Below, piece after piece: positions 20,233 to 29,173 of a DNA stretch of 30,695 nt (positions within the stretch are counted from its first letter, which is position 1; the number at the start of each line of letters is the position of its first letter). A program made the position numbers and the translations under genes. The notes under the pieces are model-generated. The model searched no databases, was not told the DNA's origin, and saw only the letters and a list, made by a program, of their open reading frames with translations. This DNA comes from a virus: IMG/VR virus record IMGVR_UViG_3300044626_000442, positions 1 through 30,695 of that record. The stretch is one strand, 5' to 3'.

Positions 20233-22454
20233 GGCTTAACTGTATTATTTCCATAATCAGGACTTACTGTATATTGAATATCTGATAAATCAGTATTATA
20301 AAATTGTAATAATTTTATTTTAGTTATATTATTTTTATAATCATAATCCCATTCAATAGGCATAAATAATCCAACTATATTGTCAATAGTAACTACTGAC
20401 AAATAAGGAATATATCCATAAACATCGCCAGTAAATACTTTAATAGGATTTGATTGAATCCTTAAATCATCCATAGCTGAAATACCTAATAATGGTAAAT
20501 TTTCAAACTTATTTTTTCGTGACCATAATGTTGTTAAAGTGATTAAATCATCTTTATATATAGAACCAATCAAAGAAGCTATTCCATCACCATTAAATAC
20601 TTTTTGATTTTCTTTTGTTATTGAGCTTGGAGGTATTAAACGAGTAACTGTGTGAAATTCTCCAACCAATCCTTGTGTTTCTAAAATATTACTTAATATA
20701 TCAATAGAAGTATAACCTGCAAAATAATAGCCGCCATAATTTTCACTTGTATCTGTTATATTACATATTATTATTTCAAAAACGCAATCATTAATTAATG
20801 GTGGTGTTGTTAATTTGAAAGATGCAAAAACTTGTCCGTTTTGATTTTGTTCTTGGTTATTAAATGGAATACTAAATGAATAAAATGTATCATAATTAAC
20901 CCAATAATTTTCTTGATGTAAATAATATCCATCATCTGTTTTTATTTTAATTTTATAAACAAAACTACCATTTAACCAACTTGCAAACAAATTCATTTTT
21001 AAATCATAAGTTTCCCCTAATTTACCATTTATAGCATTTGAAGTTATTAATTCATAAGTTCCATTTATAGGGCGTAGTGAAAAACGAGGAACATAAGAAT
21101 TAGTTAAAGGATATAAAATTATATTTGGAGGTGTTGATGGTGCTGTTGTCCAGTTATAAAAAACTGGATCTTCTTGCCATTCCATTACCGGAATAGTTGT
21201 ATCAAAATTAAAAGTAGGATTAGTTATTAAACCAGTTACTAATCCATATTGATAATTTAATCGATATGCTGATATTGCTCCTTTTACTTCGATTTGTTGA
21301 TTTGCACCTGCATGATGAGGATAAAATCCATTAATTTGACTTCCTAAAACTGCATTTAAATTCTTTGTAAAAACAGCATCAGTTGTTTGATTAATAAATT
21401 CAGTATAACCGTTTAACTCTAAATCGTTAGGTCTATATATCCACCATTGGCCATCTTGTTGAGTTATAACTGCTGAAAATAAATTTAACATCGAAGTTAA
21501 CACCTCGTTGCAATCCATTATAACAATATCGTTTTTATCTTTTATAAAACGATCTGAATTAACATAAATATCTTTTAAAATATTTGTTCCTGTATAATCA
21601 ACATATTCAACGTAAACGCTTGTATTTATATCTAAAGACAAACGTGTTCTGTCTAAACAACCTTTAATAACATCATAAACGGAAAGTTTACCTGTAAAAG
21701 GTAATCCATTAGTTTGAACAAAAGATAAGTCTTTTAAAGCACCTAAAACATCATTGCTTTCTATATTAACATACCAAACATCATTAACAAAACTTTGTTG
21801 GCATCCATCGGGTTTAATATATCCTTCAAATATAATTTGACTGCCTTTTAATAGTTCAGTTTTATAGGTAAACTCATCTTCAAGTAAAAACTCATCAAAG
21901 GTTAATGTTTGGTTTGCTTCTAAAGACAAGTCTAATCCTGTACCTCTAATCTGATCCAATATGCTATCAACATTTGATTTTTTTAGTATAAATGTTCCAT
22001 ATATTTCAGATGCAGTACCTTGATAATTGCTTTTATAAATATTTAATGTATAATCATCAAAATATAAATAATACTTTAAATTACTTCCAAAAGGCTCTAC
22101 ATCTTCAGTAGTTATTGTAATGTTTTCGTTTAAATCTTCACCAATGGTAACAACAGCATCAGCTTGGATTAAAACTTCAATAGTATTATTAACTAAACTA
22201 TATTGAATTAAATCATTTTGATATGTTTGCCGTAAAAAACTCAACAATATTTGCAAAGTTTCATCAAGCGAAGTGCCTATTGGAACTTCGTAAAATTCTG
22301 TAGGTGTTGCATTATTAGCAATAAAATCAACTTTCAATTCAAAATCACCTGTTGGATAATATAAAGGAAATGAATTTACAGTTATGGTATAACTATATCC
22401 AATTACATTAATAACCGGTTGTGCGCTAAAATCTATTATTATTTTTTTTGCCAT
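20217..22454 (-). CDS. Tail tip/baseplate protein (745 aa)
   Basis: This large protein directly follows the tape measure gene (one-base TAATG overlap), the usual place for distal tail or tail-tip hub proteins. It is beta-rich and Asn/Tyr-rich, with a middle segment DCNEVLTSMLNLFSAVITQQ and GQWWIYRPND that I recall from tail proteins of Bacteroidota phages. No enzymatic motif is visible. The N-terminal 190 residues look like beta-sandwich repeats. It probably seals the tail tube end and holds the fibres made by the 14-18 kb operon. The call rests mainly on position and composition. Confidence 0.68.
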   Translation of the reverse strand: MAKKIIIDFSAQPVINVIGYSYTITVNSFPLYYPTGDFELKVDFIANNATPTEFYEVPIGTSLDETLQILLSFLRQTYQNDLIQYSLVNNTIEVLIQADAVVTIGEDLNENITITTEDVEPFGSNLKYYLYFDDYTLNIYKSNYQGTASEIYGTFILKKSNVDSILDQIRGTGLDLSLEANQTLTFDEFLLEDEFTYKTELLKGSQIIFEGYIKPDGCQQSFVNDVWYVNIESNDVLGALKDLSFVQTNGLPFTGKLSVYDVIKGCLDRTRLSLDINTSVYVEYVDYTGTNILKDIYVNSDRFIKDKNDIVIMDCNEVLTSMLNLFSAVITQQDGQWWIYRPNDLELNGYTEFINQTTDAVFTKNLNAVLGSQINGFYPHHAGANQQIEVKGAISAYRLNYQYGLVTGLITNPTFNFDTTIPVMEWQEDPVFYNWTTAPSTPPNIILYPLTNSYVPRFSLRPINGTYELITSNAINGKLGETYDLKMNLFASWLNGSFVYKIKIKTDDGYYLHQENYWVNYDTFYSFSIPFNNQEQNQNGQVFASFKLTTPPLINDCVFEIIICNITDTSENYGGYYFAGYTSIDILSNILETQGLVGEFHTVTRLIPPSSITKENQKVFNGDGIASLIGSIYKDDLITLTTLWSRKNKFENLPLLGISAMDDLRIQSNPIKVFTGDVYGYIPYLSVVTIDNIVGLFMPIEWDYDYKNNITKIKLLQFYNTDLSDIQYTVSPDYGNNTVKPTIKG

Positions 22455-24295
22455 TATCCTAAACCTAAAGTTCCTCCTAAACGTTTATTTGAGTTTAAAG
22501 TATTATTTAAAACTCCTATTAACTTTTGCCCTGCGATTTCAAAGACTACCGTTCCACCACCATCACCACGAGAACTAAATCCACTTGAAGTAAAACTACT
22601 GTTGTTTGCACCTGCGCCGCCACCGCCACCACCACTACGACCACCACTTGCAGCAAAAGAACCTATTGCTCCTCCTGCTGCTTTTAAAGCAACACCAACT
22701 GCAATAGCAGCAATACCCGCTGCAATTGATACTGGTCCACCCGATAAAATTGCCAAATCTAATTTACCTTTTAATACTGCTAATGTTCCATACTTAATTA
22801 ATAAGTCACCCATGTCAGATAAGAAACCTGCAAAAGCTTGTATTAAACTTGTTCCTATTGCGGAAAGTACATCACCACCAGTTGCTATTGCGTTTCCTAT
22901 TGCTTCGCCTAATTTGCTAAAAGTACTTCCTATTGTATTAACAATTAAATCATTTGCAGAGTTATTAAAATTAAGTAATGCTTCAGTCATTAAAATAGCA
23001 CCTTCATCAATAATATCAGGTATTTGAACTAATGATGATTTTATTACGTTAGGTAATTCTTTTATCTTATTTCCAAAAGCATCAACTTGACCATTAAAAA
23101 CTTTTGTTCCCAAAACATCAAATAAAGGAGCGGGAATAATATTATTTGATATTCCTGATACTTGTGGTGTGTTAAATGTTTTAACTGGTTTTTCAACTTC
23201 TTGTTTTAACCTAATACTTGCAGCTACATTTTCATTTATTCTTGAAGTCCATTTAGCTTGTGCCTCTGCATTTTTTGCTAATTCAATAGCATTTTCAGAA
23301 AGCTGACTATCTAAATCCTTTATTGCTTTTATATTTCTAATTGCAGCATTTATTACAAAATCTTGATTTTTACCAGTCGCAGCTAAAGCCGCAGCATTTT
23401 TAGAAGCAGAAGTTTGCTCTAATTTTGCTTTTTCAGACAATAATTGTAATTTTTTTTCTTCAAGTTTAAATTCCTCTTGTGATAATTTAACTAATTCTCC
23501 TGTATATGCTTGTGCTTTTGCTTTAGCTATTAACGCATCTGTAACACCTTTTACAGCAGTAGCTACATTACCGTTTAATATTTGTTCTTGTGTTAAATTT
23601 CCAAAGTAACCAGGATATTGTTTTTGTAATTCTTTAACAGCAATTAATCTGTCATTCATTGACAAATTAACATTTTTAGCTGTAGTAACTAAAGAATTCA
23701 TTCCGGAAATTTCAGCAGCTGAATTTTTTACAGCTTCATCATTAGCCTTGCTTAATGCAGCACCAAACTCATCAAAGTTTCCTGTAATCTTATCAATAAC
23801 ATCGCCGACACTTAAACCACTTTGCGCTAAATATGTTAATCCTGTTGTAAGAAGTGAAACACCTAATAATATACCGCCAGGACCGGCAATAGAAGCACCT
23901 AAAGCTTTTAAAGCTCCTTTTGTGCTTCCTGTTTGGTTTTTAAGATCTGCAAACGATTCAGCAGTAGCAGTAATGTTGTTACCAATACCAATAATTCCAA
24001 ATGGAGCATCTTGCGCTATTCTACTAAATTGCGTTAATGTATTACCCGCATTGGCAACCTTTGGAGTTGCTGATGCAAAACTTTGTCCTGTATCTTTTAT
24101 AGTGTTTTTAAGACTATTTAAATTTGCCTTTGCATCTTTAATTTGTGCATTGATTTCAGTTGTATCTAAACCAACTTTTAACCTATCAAGTTTTATCTTT
24201 GACAGTTCTTTTATATCAAACTCAACTTCTTTGATTTTCTTTTCAAAGTCGGTAATGTCTGCTCCAATCTCAACTGATAATTTACCTCCTGCCAT
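22454..24295 (-). CDS. Tape measure protein (613 aa)
   Basis: This protein fills the tail tube and sets its length. It begins with a helical charged region (FEKKIKEVEFDIKELSKI, KANLNSLKNTIKDTGQSFAS), then hydrophobic segments around residues 125-155 (GASIAGPGGILLGVSLLTTG), a long Ala/Lys/Glu coiled region, and a C-terminal hydrophobic/Gly-rich part (GIAAIAVGVALKAAGG, GGRSGGGGGGAG). This pattern and the place behind the frameshifted tail chaperones are diagnostic. At about 0.15 nm per residue, 613 residues predict a tail near 90 nm. It shares one base with each neighbour (TAATG). Confidence 0.9.
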   Translation of the reverse strand: MAGGKLSVEIGADITDFEKKIKEVEFDIKELSKIKLDRLKVGLDTTEINAQIKDAKANLNSLKNTIKDTGQSFASATPKVANAGNTLTQFSRIAQDAPFGIIGIGNNITATAESFADLKNQTGSTKGALKALGASIAGPGGILLGVSLLTTGLTYLAQSGLSVGDVIDKITGNFDEFGAALSKANDEAVKNSAAEISGMNSLVTTAKNVNLSMNDRLIAVKELQKQYPGYFGNLTQEQILNGNVATAVKGVTDALIAKAKAQAYTGELVKLSQEEFKLEEKKLQLLSEKAKLEQTSASKNAAALAATGKNQDFVINAAIRNIKAIKDLDSQLSENAIELAKNAEAQAKWTSRINENVAASIRLKQEVEKPVKTFNTPQVSGISNNIIPAPLFDVLGTKVFNGQVDAFGNKIKELPNVIKSSLVQIPDIIDEGAILMTEALLNFNNSANDLIVNTIGSTFSKLGEAIGNAIATGGDVLSAIGTSLIQAFAGFLSDMGDLLIKYGTLAVLKGKLDLAILSGGPVSIAAGIAAIAVGVALKAAGGAIGSFAASGGRSGGGGGGAGANNSSFTSSGFSSRGDGGGTVVFEIAGQKLIGVLNNTLNSNKRLGGTLGLG

Positions 24296-24573
24296 TATGC
24301 TTTTATTTTTTCTTGATATTTTCTAAATTCATTCATAAACCTTTCCTTCATCTCATCCGTTACACCTGACCTAACTTGCTTTTCATTATTCAAAGGTAAA
24401 AACGCTTCCTTACGTTTAACCATCTTTTTTGGATCTTGATGCGGTGCAATGTAACTCGTCCACATTAACTCCCTTAACTTTTGCCAATCATATAAGTCCT
24501 GCCTTTTATATGCAAAAAGTCGAATTTGAAACTCCGCCCACGTCATATCGTAAACCGCTTCCAAACTCGACAT
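24295..24573 (-). CDS. Tail assembly chaperone, T part (made by -1 frameshift)
   Basis: The ATG-started frame of 92 residues is probably not used alone. If ribosomes slip back one base in the A10 run at 24644-24635, the upstream protein continues as KKKNSNEKINWSEDVISF and then through IGELRMSSLEAVYDMTWAEF into this frame. From 24968 to 24295 with one base re-read gives 675 nt, that is a 224-residue fusion, which fits exactly. This is the G-GT scheme of lambda and many siphoviruses, where the fusion helps polymerise the tube around the tape measure. Its stop shares a base with the tape measure start. Confidence 0.82.
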   Translation of the reverse strand: MSSLEAVYDMTWAEFQIRLFAYKRQDLYDWQKLRELMWTSYIAPHQDPKKMVKRKEAFLPLNNEKQVRSGVTDEMKERFMNEFRKYQEKIKA

Positions 24574-24617
24574 TCTTAATTCACCAATGGCAAAAGAAAT
24601 TACATCCTCGCTCCAGT

Positions 24618-24968
24618 TTATTTTTTCGTTACTATTTTTTTTTTGCTTTTATCTTCCGGAACATCCTTTGTTAATGATTGAGTAAAGGCTTGAAAAAACG
24701 ATGTAACTACTTCGCTATCCATTCCAACCTCATCAATCCACTCTGCCACATCAAAAGCATCAAAGTCCGGAAATTGATTTCTACGTTTAAATCCAAAAGC
24801 ACAACTGTGAAACATAATTAAAGGAATCCATTTAAATGGATTCTCTGCTAATTTAGCATCAATCTCATTCATTGCTATTTTTTCAGTTTCAAGTAAGTTT
24901 CCTAAAAAACCTAAACCGAAATGAAATAAACGCTCTTTTCCACCAATAGTTAAGGTTATTTGTTTCAT
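24618..24968 (-). CDS. Tail assembly chaperone, G part (116 aa)
   Basis: This protein assists assembly of tail tube around the tape measure and is not expected in the finished virion. It starts with a beta-hairpin (MKQITLTIGGKERLFHFGLG), then a helical region with IPLIMFHSCAFGFKRRN and DAFDVAEWIDEVG, and ends lysine-rich (SKKKIVTKK) because the slippery A10 codes for lysine. It sits between tail tube and tape measure genes and shares one base with the former (TAATG). It is the frame-0 product of the -1 frameshift pair. Confidence 0.82.
   Translation of the reverse strand: MKQITLTIGGKERLFHFGLGFLGNLLETEKIAMNEIDAKLAENPFKWIPLIMFHSCAFGFKRRNQFPDFDAFDVAEWIDEVGMDSEVVTSFFQAFTQSLTKDVPEDKSKKKIVTKK
24635..24644 (-). 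promoter_or_regulatory. Slippery site for -1 frameshift (A10)
   Basis: On the minus strand AGC is followed by ten A residues and TAGTAACG. Read in frame 0 this is AAA AAA AAA ATA. Slipping back one base gives AAT AGT AAC and opens the T frame. The frame-0 product ends 15 codon-bases later at 24618. No clear downstream pseudoknot is visible; a run of ten A may suffice. Confidence 0.78.
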
Positions 24969-25411
24969 TAATCGTTAGGATCTGTTAATACTATTGCACC
25001 ATCACCATCCAAAGTAAGTGAAAAAGTTGTAACCTCATCACCACTTCCGAAAGTAGCACTTAAATCAGTAATGTAAGCATCACCATAGTATTTAACAGAA
25101 GTAGCATCATCAACATTTGTATCAAGTTTCCAAGTTACTAACGTTTTGTTTTGTTGCAATAAAAACAAAGCATCATGTGAAGTTTTTGCATCATCGCCAC
25201 CTACAGTAGTTGTATCGATATATTCACCCTCTGCATCTATTGAATAACTAAAAGTTCCTGGCGTTTTTTTAACTACACCCGGAAAGCATTTAGTTGTGCT
25301 TTCAATCATTGCTAATGTTGTGTTTAATCCATTTGAAGTAAGACACGCAACAGGTTTGTATGCCGGTGAATCCCAAATGTAAAGTATTCCTTTTTCGCCT
25401 CTTATTGACAT
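24968..25411 (-). CDS. Major tail tube protein (147 aa)
   Basis: The main building block of the tail tube. It starts MSIRGEKGILYIWD and has P-x-x-CLTSN, IESTTK, TLVTWKL, and YYGDAYITDLSATF followed by a C-terminal TFSLTLDGDG strand, the features of TP901-1-type tail tube proteins. Position (after tail-terminator-like and connector genes, before the chaperones) agrees. A paralogue lies at 17506-18018. It has its own late promoter at 25447-25467, as expected for a protein needed in many copies. Confidence 0.87.
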   Translation of the reverse strand: MSIRGEKGILYIWDSPAYKPVACLTSNGLNTTLAMIESTTKCFPGVVKKTPGTFSYSIDAEGEYIDTTTVGGDDAKTSHDALFLLQQNKTLVTWKLDTNVDDATSVKYYGDAYITDLSATFGSGDEVTTFSLTLDGDGAIVLTDPND

Positions 25412-25446
25412 AATATTTATTTTTTATAAATTAATGATTTCAAATT

Positions 25447-25467
25447 CAAAGATAATAATTTTATTTA
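25447..25467 (-). promoter_or_regulatory. Late promoter for tail tube operon
   Basis: On the minus strand TATCTTTG (25454-25447) fits TAnnTTTG, and TAAATAAA lies 12 bases before the last six (25467-25460). TTTA, not TTTG, stands 22 bases upstream of the -7 box. The same arrangement, including TAAATAAAATT, is found at 29174-29194. It is 36 bases before the tail tube start. Confidence 0.65.
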
Positions 25468-25492
25468 TATTTATTCTAAATAATTATAAAAT

Positions 25493-25894
25493 TTATTCTA
25501 ATGTTAAAATTACTCGAATAAAGCTACGATAAACCGTTTGTGTTGCTGTACTGCTGTCTAAATTACTTGGAAACTCATATCTACGATTCACAACTGTAAA
25601 TCCATCAATAGTAACGTTTTCAATTAATGATAATATATTGTTTTCCATGTCATCGTTAACCAATCTACTTCCAACATTACCGGCACCATTATAAATTTTT
25701 ACAATATCCAAAAGTGTGTATGAAATCCATTGATAATTGCATTTAGTAGCTTTGTCAATCTCTTTATCCTGTGTTGAAATAATAACGTATTCAGTTGGAT
25801 TATCATTGCCTGTTACTTGCATATCGTAACAATCATAATCGCCTATTATGGCATCGTATAAAGCTTTCCTAACGTATTTATTTGGATTTACCAT
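25493..25894 (-). CDS. Tail terminator/completion protein (133 aa)
   Basis: The protein probably caps the tail tube where it meets the head. It starts with a helix (NKYVRKALYDAIIG), then YVIISTQDKEID, a YQWISYTLLDIVKIY strand with two later helices and a final beta pair (TVYRSFIRVILTLE). This order resembles the DUF3168/gpU-like tail terminators that follow HK97-gp10-like genes. It overlaps the gp10-like gene by 17 bp. The tail tube promoter lies in the gap after it. Confidence 0.7.
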   Translation of the reverse strand: MVNPNKYVRKALYDAIIGDYDCYDMQVTGNDNPTEYVIISTQDKEIDKATKCNYQWISYTLLDIVKIYNGAGNVGSRLVNDDMENNILSLIENVTIDGFTVVNRRYEFPSNLDSSTATQTVYRSFIRVILTLE

Positions 25895-26306
25895 ATTTCT
25901 CTAATACTTTTTTTAACTTCTCTAAATATTCAGTTCTACCTTGCAATAATGCAGGATATAAATAAGGTCTTGGTCTTAAATTAACTTGCTTTATTCCTTT
26001 GCCTTTAAACTTAATCGCCTGGTCCTTTAGTTCGTTTGGAACATCAACTAAACCACCTGTTCCAAATTCAACGAATGGAGCATAAGGAGCAATAACTCCT
26101 CCAGCTTCAACTTTCCAATTTAATGGAGTATCTTTTACCGCTTGTATAGATTGACCTAATTTACCAAAGTTTGCCGGAGCGTAATTTTTAGCATTCTTTT
26201 CAATATTACGAGCAACCAATTCAGTAACTCCTTCAATATCCTTTTCAGCTTCTTTGCCGTACTTTCGTATATTAGCCAAAACAGTATTTAAGCCTTTTAT
26301 TTCCAT
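25878..26306 (-). CDS. HK97 gp10-like head-tail joining protein (142 aa)
   Basis: The segment APYAPFVEFGTGGL and the later LRPRPYLYPALLQGRTEYLEKL are the signature of the HK97 gp10 family, where a Y-A-x-x-V-E-F-G-T core is followed by RPxLxPA. The N-terminal half is helical (RNIEKNAKNYAP). It takes part in joining tail to head or finishing the tail. It shares one base (TAATG) with the gene upstream. Confidence 0.86.
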   Translation of the reverse strand: MEIKGLNTVLANIRKYGKEAEKDIEGVTELVARNIEKNAKNYAPANFGKLGQSIQAVKDTPLNWKVEAGGVIAPYAPFVEFGTGGLVDVPNELKDQAIKFKGKGIKQVNLRPRPYLYPALLQGRTEYLEKLKKVLEKYGKSK

Positions 26307-26632
26307 TAGGTTCTTTGTGTGGCTTGTATTTGAATATCAATATTATCCAGGTCAATATTTAAAACGCTATCGATATTGTAAATAACACTATTATAAACAA
26401 TGAAGTTATCTTTTATAGAAATATTTAAATTTGGATTATTACGAACGGTAAAAACTACCTGAACAAAATTATCGTTTTGTCCGTTCTCGTTTGTTCTTGA
26501 AGCATTGTTTGTAGTTACGTTTGCCCAAAGAGTATAATCTTGAGCTGTTGTTACGGTATTTCCACCGAATCCATCGGAAACAGTTGTAGTGATCCACATT
26601 TCAATAATCCTATCGTATTTTCGTGCAATCAT
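26306..26632 (-). CDS. Head closure/head-tail adaptor protein (108 aa)
   Basis: This short beta-barrel protein (RIIEMWITTTVSDGFGGN, DYTLWANV, VQVVFTVRNN, YNIDSVLNIDL) has the composition and layout of the SPP1 gp16/phage head-tail joining family, in which a W-A-x-V strand, a loop and an R-N-N-P strand recur. It sits between the connector and gp10-like genes, the expected order. It shares one base with each neighbour. Confidence 0.8.
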   Translation of the reverse strand: MIARKYDRIIEMWITTTVSDGFGGNTVTTAQDYTLWANVTTNNASRTNENGQNDNFVQVVFTVRNNPNLNISIKDNFIVYNSVIYNIDSVLNIDLDNIDIQIQATQRT

Positions 26633-27093
26633 TATAAAAATCGTCTGTTAACATCAATATTAGATAAGACAAAATCAGGAACGCTATTCATTGCGTTTTT
26701 AGTTTCGGAATTGTAAAACCAAAAGTTTATCAATTGCAAAGCACTATCAATTAACTCCGAAGGAATATCCTCAACAGAAGTATATCCAATTGTTAAAGTA
26801 ACCATATTATTGACAGTTGGAACAATAGCGTAAAGAGGTCTGTAAATTATATCTAATTCGGTTTCGGTATTGTCAATAGGATAATCGTAAACTTTAACCT
26901 GTTGCACTAAAGCGCAATCTTTAAAATATACTTTATCACGTGTTTTGAATATATGATTTGTACGTTTCTCAATAAAAGAAAGTGCAGAGTTTATCATTCC
27001 GGTTATTTCATCATCGGTAACGGTTTGACCTTCATCGATTTTTAAATATAACTTCGCTTGTTCTAAAGAAATAACATCGGTATAATCAGTCAT
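26632..27093 (-). CDS. Head-tail connector protein (gp6/gp15-like, 153 aa)
   Basis: The start ISLEQAKLYLKIDEGQTVTDDEI, then INSALSFIEKRTNH and a C-terminal helix (PSELIDSALQLINFWF) with YNSET form the helical pattern of HK97 gp6-type connector proteins (V/ISLEEAK-x-xLRID...DDE/x-I). They bind below the portal. It lies after the small gene at 27093 with one shared base and leads the joining-protein genes. Confidence 0.84.
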   Translation of the reverse strand: MTDYTDVISLEQAKLYLKIDEGQTVTDDEITGMINSALSFIEKRTNHIFKTRDKVYFKDCALVQQVKVYDYPIDNTETELDIIYRPLYAIVPTVNNMVTLTIGYTSVEDIPSELIDSALQLINFWFYNSETKNAMNSVPDFVLSNIDVNRRFL

Positions 27094-27254
27094 TATTTTT
27101 TGCTTTTAGTTTCTTTAACTTCTTTCACTTCCTCTATATAACCATCAGTAAGCATTCCTAAAGCTTGCTCTTTAGTCAACTCAATAGTTTCATTTACTTT
27201 ATAGTTTTGTTTATTGGAATGAGTGTAAAATGGTTTTAATACTTTAAATGTCAT
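27093..27254 (-). CDS. Small protein between capsid and connector (53 aa)
   Basis: A 53-codon frame starts at 27254 and its stop shares one base with the connector start (TAATG), so it is likely translated. The product starts MTFKVLKPFYTHSNKQNYKV, has an ETIELTKEQALGMLTDGYI motif, and ends in a Lys/Glu-rich tail. Such short V-L-K-P...Y-x-x-G-x-I proteins often stand between capsid and connector genes in phages; I know no proven function. Confidence 0.65.
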   Translation of the reverse strand: MTFKVLKPFYTHSNKQNYKVNETIELTKEQALGMLTDGYIEEVKEVKETKSKK

Positions 27255-27277
27255 GTGGAGTTTTATTTAATTAAAAT

Positions 27278-27309
27278 AAAAAAAGCCACCACAATCAAGT
27301 AGTGGCTTT
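27278..27309 (-). terminator. Terminator after the capsid gene
   Basis: On the minus strand AAAGCCACTAC pairs with GTGGTGGCTTT through one G-U pair around a 6-nt loop, followed by a T-run (27284-27278). It is a good intrinsic terminator, placed to end most transcripts of the protease-capsid unit and limit expression of the connector genes behind it. Confidence 0.85.
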
Positions 27310-27329
27310 AGTTTAAAAAATCTTAATGA

Positions 27330-28481
27330 TTATGCAGTAGCAGTGAAATCACCGTAAACAATTGCTAATGGTTGCTCAACAGCTAAAGCAACTTGAGCTT
27401 CAATACGAGCAGTGATGTTGTTGTTCACAAAGTTTGTTCCTTCTGTTTCAGAAAACTCTAAAGATAAACCTTCAGTAGTTACTTTGTTTACTCTTGTCCA
27501 ATCACCAACATAGTATTTGTTAGCAGCTAACCAAGTAGCTTTAAATACTTGAACTCCTGCAACTCTTAAAACTCCAGCTTCGTAAGTAACGGCAGAAGCT
27601 AAATCCATTTGAGCAGTTTTCAATATAGAAAGGTAGTCAGTTGGTCTGATAACGATACCATTTACAGTATAGTTTGCATCTTCTAATTTACCAATCTCAT
27701 TGATAAGCATTCCTGCTTTAGAACTTCCTGTTATGATTTCAGTTGAAGCTGTAGCAGCACCTGCTAATACTGTGTTGAATGCAGTATTTTCAGCTTTTAA
27801 GTAATCTCTTCTCAATAAATCAGGAATAGCTGAAGTAATGTAAGATAAGTTATTACGCATTTTTTTAGAGTAACGAGCAAAACCAGCAATAAAGTTTGTT
27901 GAAACATCAACAGCAGTAAAGTCATAATCTCTTTGGTTTTTAGCACTTCCTTCTGTTTGCGCTCCGATTGATCCTTCTCCAGCACCTTCTACTGTATAAG
28001 TATAAGTTCCACCATTGATATTAATGTTACCTGTTAAGTCAGCAACGTTTAACGTTTGTGATGGGAATCTAACTATGTCGAAGTTGTAATCTCTTGGCTC
28101 TTCTCCAGTAAAGTTAGCAGTAGTCATGTTTCCTACAGCTTTCAATCTGATTTTGTTGTTTTCACCAACAGTAGCAATTCTTTCAGCATTATCTTTAATT
28201 AAAGATTTGATGTTGTCAACATTTGCATTAGCTTCAGCTCTTGCTTTCTCTTGAAGTTTTACATCCAATTTGTCAGCGTGATCTTGTACAGCTTTCAAGT
28301 CAGCAGTAAATTTAGCTTCCAATTCTTCACGTACTGATTTAATATCAGCTTCGAAAGAAGATTTGATTGAAGCAGTTAATTTTGTTTCAAAAGCATCGAT
28401 TGCGCTTTTTACTTCTGTAGCGGTTTTAGTTTCTAATCCGCTTTTAATGTTTGCCAATTCGGCCAATAATTTTTCGTCCAT
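27330..28481 (-). CDS. Major capsid protein (HK97 fold)
   Basis: The main shell protein. Residues 1-100 are charged, Ala/Lys/Glu-rich coiled coil (ETKTATEVKSAIDAFETKL, ELEAKFTADLKAVQDHADKL) that should act as the scaffolding delta domain and be removed by the protease. The rest has the HK97 features ARYSKKMRNNLSYITSAI, a DYLKAENTAFNTVL helix, GIVIRPTDYLSIL, and late VGDWTRVNKVTTEGLSLEFS then a conserved final AIVYGDF. The length of 383 residues is normal. It follows the protease by two bases and is followed by a strong terminator. Confidence 0.93.
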   Translation of the reverse strand: MDEKLLAELANIKSGLETKTATEVKSAIDAFETKLTASIKSSFEADIKSVREELEAKFTADLKAVQDHADKLDVKLQEKARAEANANVDNIKSLIKDNAERIATVGENNKIRLKAVGNMTTANFTGEEPRDYNFDIVRFPSQTLNVADLTGNININGGTYTYTVEGAGEGSIGAQTEGSAKNQRDYDFTAVDVSTNFIAGFARYSKKMRNNLSYITSAIPDLLRRDYLKAENTAFNTVLAGAATASTEIITGSSKAGMLINEIGKLEDANYTVNGIVIRPTDYLSILKTAQMDLASAVTYEAGVLRVAGVQVFKATWLAANKYYVGDWTRVNKVTTEGLSLEFSETEGTNFVNNNITARIEAQVALAVEQPLAIVYGDFTATA

Positions 28482-28483
28482 TT

Positions 28484-29152
28484 TTATTTAATTTTTAACG
28501 AGTTTGTAAATGATTTTAACGTGTCTAATATAAGCGGCTCATTTGTAAAAGTGTCAGGTTCTGACGGCTCATCTGTAAGTGCTTTTAATAATGTTTCGAT
28601 TTGTTTTAACCTGGCATCAGAATAATCCAAATCATATGCTTTTGTTATCAATTCCATTAAACCATAATGCGATTTAATAGCTTTTATATTTTGAACTGTA
28701 CTCAATTCATTCGCTGCCCAACTTGACAGGAATGAATATTCAGCAAGTTTATACTCTGTAATTTTGGCTTTCTCTTTTGCATCCCGGCTCATTACCTTAT
28801 AACCAATACTTAACTCTGCATTTAGATTGCTATCATGCATAAGTTTAACATCCGTAAACATATCACGACCTAAATCCTTCTTCATATTGAATTGGGTTGT
28901 AGTTAACAAACCATAAGTATCTTTAGTATCAATTTCCAAAGGAACACCAATCATCATTGTAGGATTGTGATCCTTTAATACTCTAATACGTTTGAAGTTC
29001 TCTGCAACCGTTTTGTTAAACGATCCATAAGCGGAAATATCACCATCGCTATCTTTAACATTGTAAACGTTAGCATAAGCAGTAACAACTCCTTTGCTTT
29101 CGTCTAACTCTTTTAAGTCATATGCTAATTGTTTGAACTCTATTCTATCCAT
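28484..29152 (-). CDS. Prohead protease (HK97 family, S78-like)
   Basis: The enzyme cuts the capsid scaffold domain during maturation. It has the S78 pattern: VVTAYANVYNVKDSDGDI near the start, RVLKDHNPTMMIG with catalytic H62, and NAELSIGYKVMSRD with S115, then a strand-helix LAEYSFLSSWAANELS. A long C-terminal tail (150-222) is typical. It stands directly before the major capsid gene. A portal gene would normally lie between it and the large terminase; here that place is empty and holds a promoter (29174). Confidence 0.88.
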   Translation of the reverse strand: MDRIEFKQLAYDLKELDESKGVVTAYANVYNVKDSDGDISAYGSFNKTVAENFKRIRVLKDHNPTMMIGVPLEIDTKDTYGLLTTTQFNMKKDLGRDMFTDVKLMHDSNLNAELSIGYKVMSRDAKEKAKITEYKLAEYSFLSSWAANELSTVQNIKAIKSHYGLMELITKAYDLDYSDARLKQIETLLKALTDEPSEPDTFTNEPLILDTLKSFTNSLKIK

Positions 29153-29173
29153 TAAAATTAGTGTTTATAGATA

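Noticed and set aside
22419-23027. Plus-strand proline-rich open frame of 202 codons
   Set aside because: It lies antisense to the tape measure gene, whose GC-richer Ala/Gly codons leave the other strand open. Low-complexity Pro/Ala product, no start context.
23748-24326. Plus-strand open frame of 192 codons
   Set aside because: Antisense to the well-supported tape measure gene; low-complexity product and no place in an operon.
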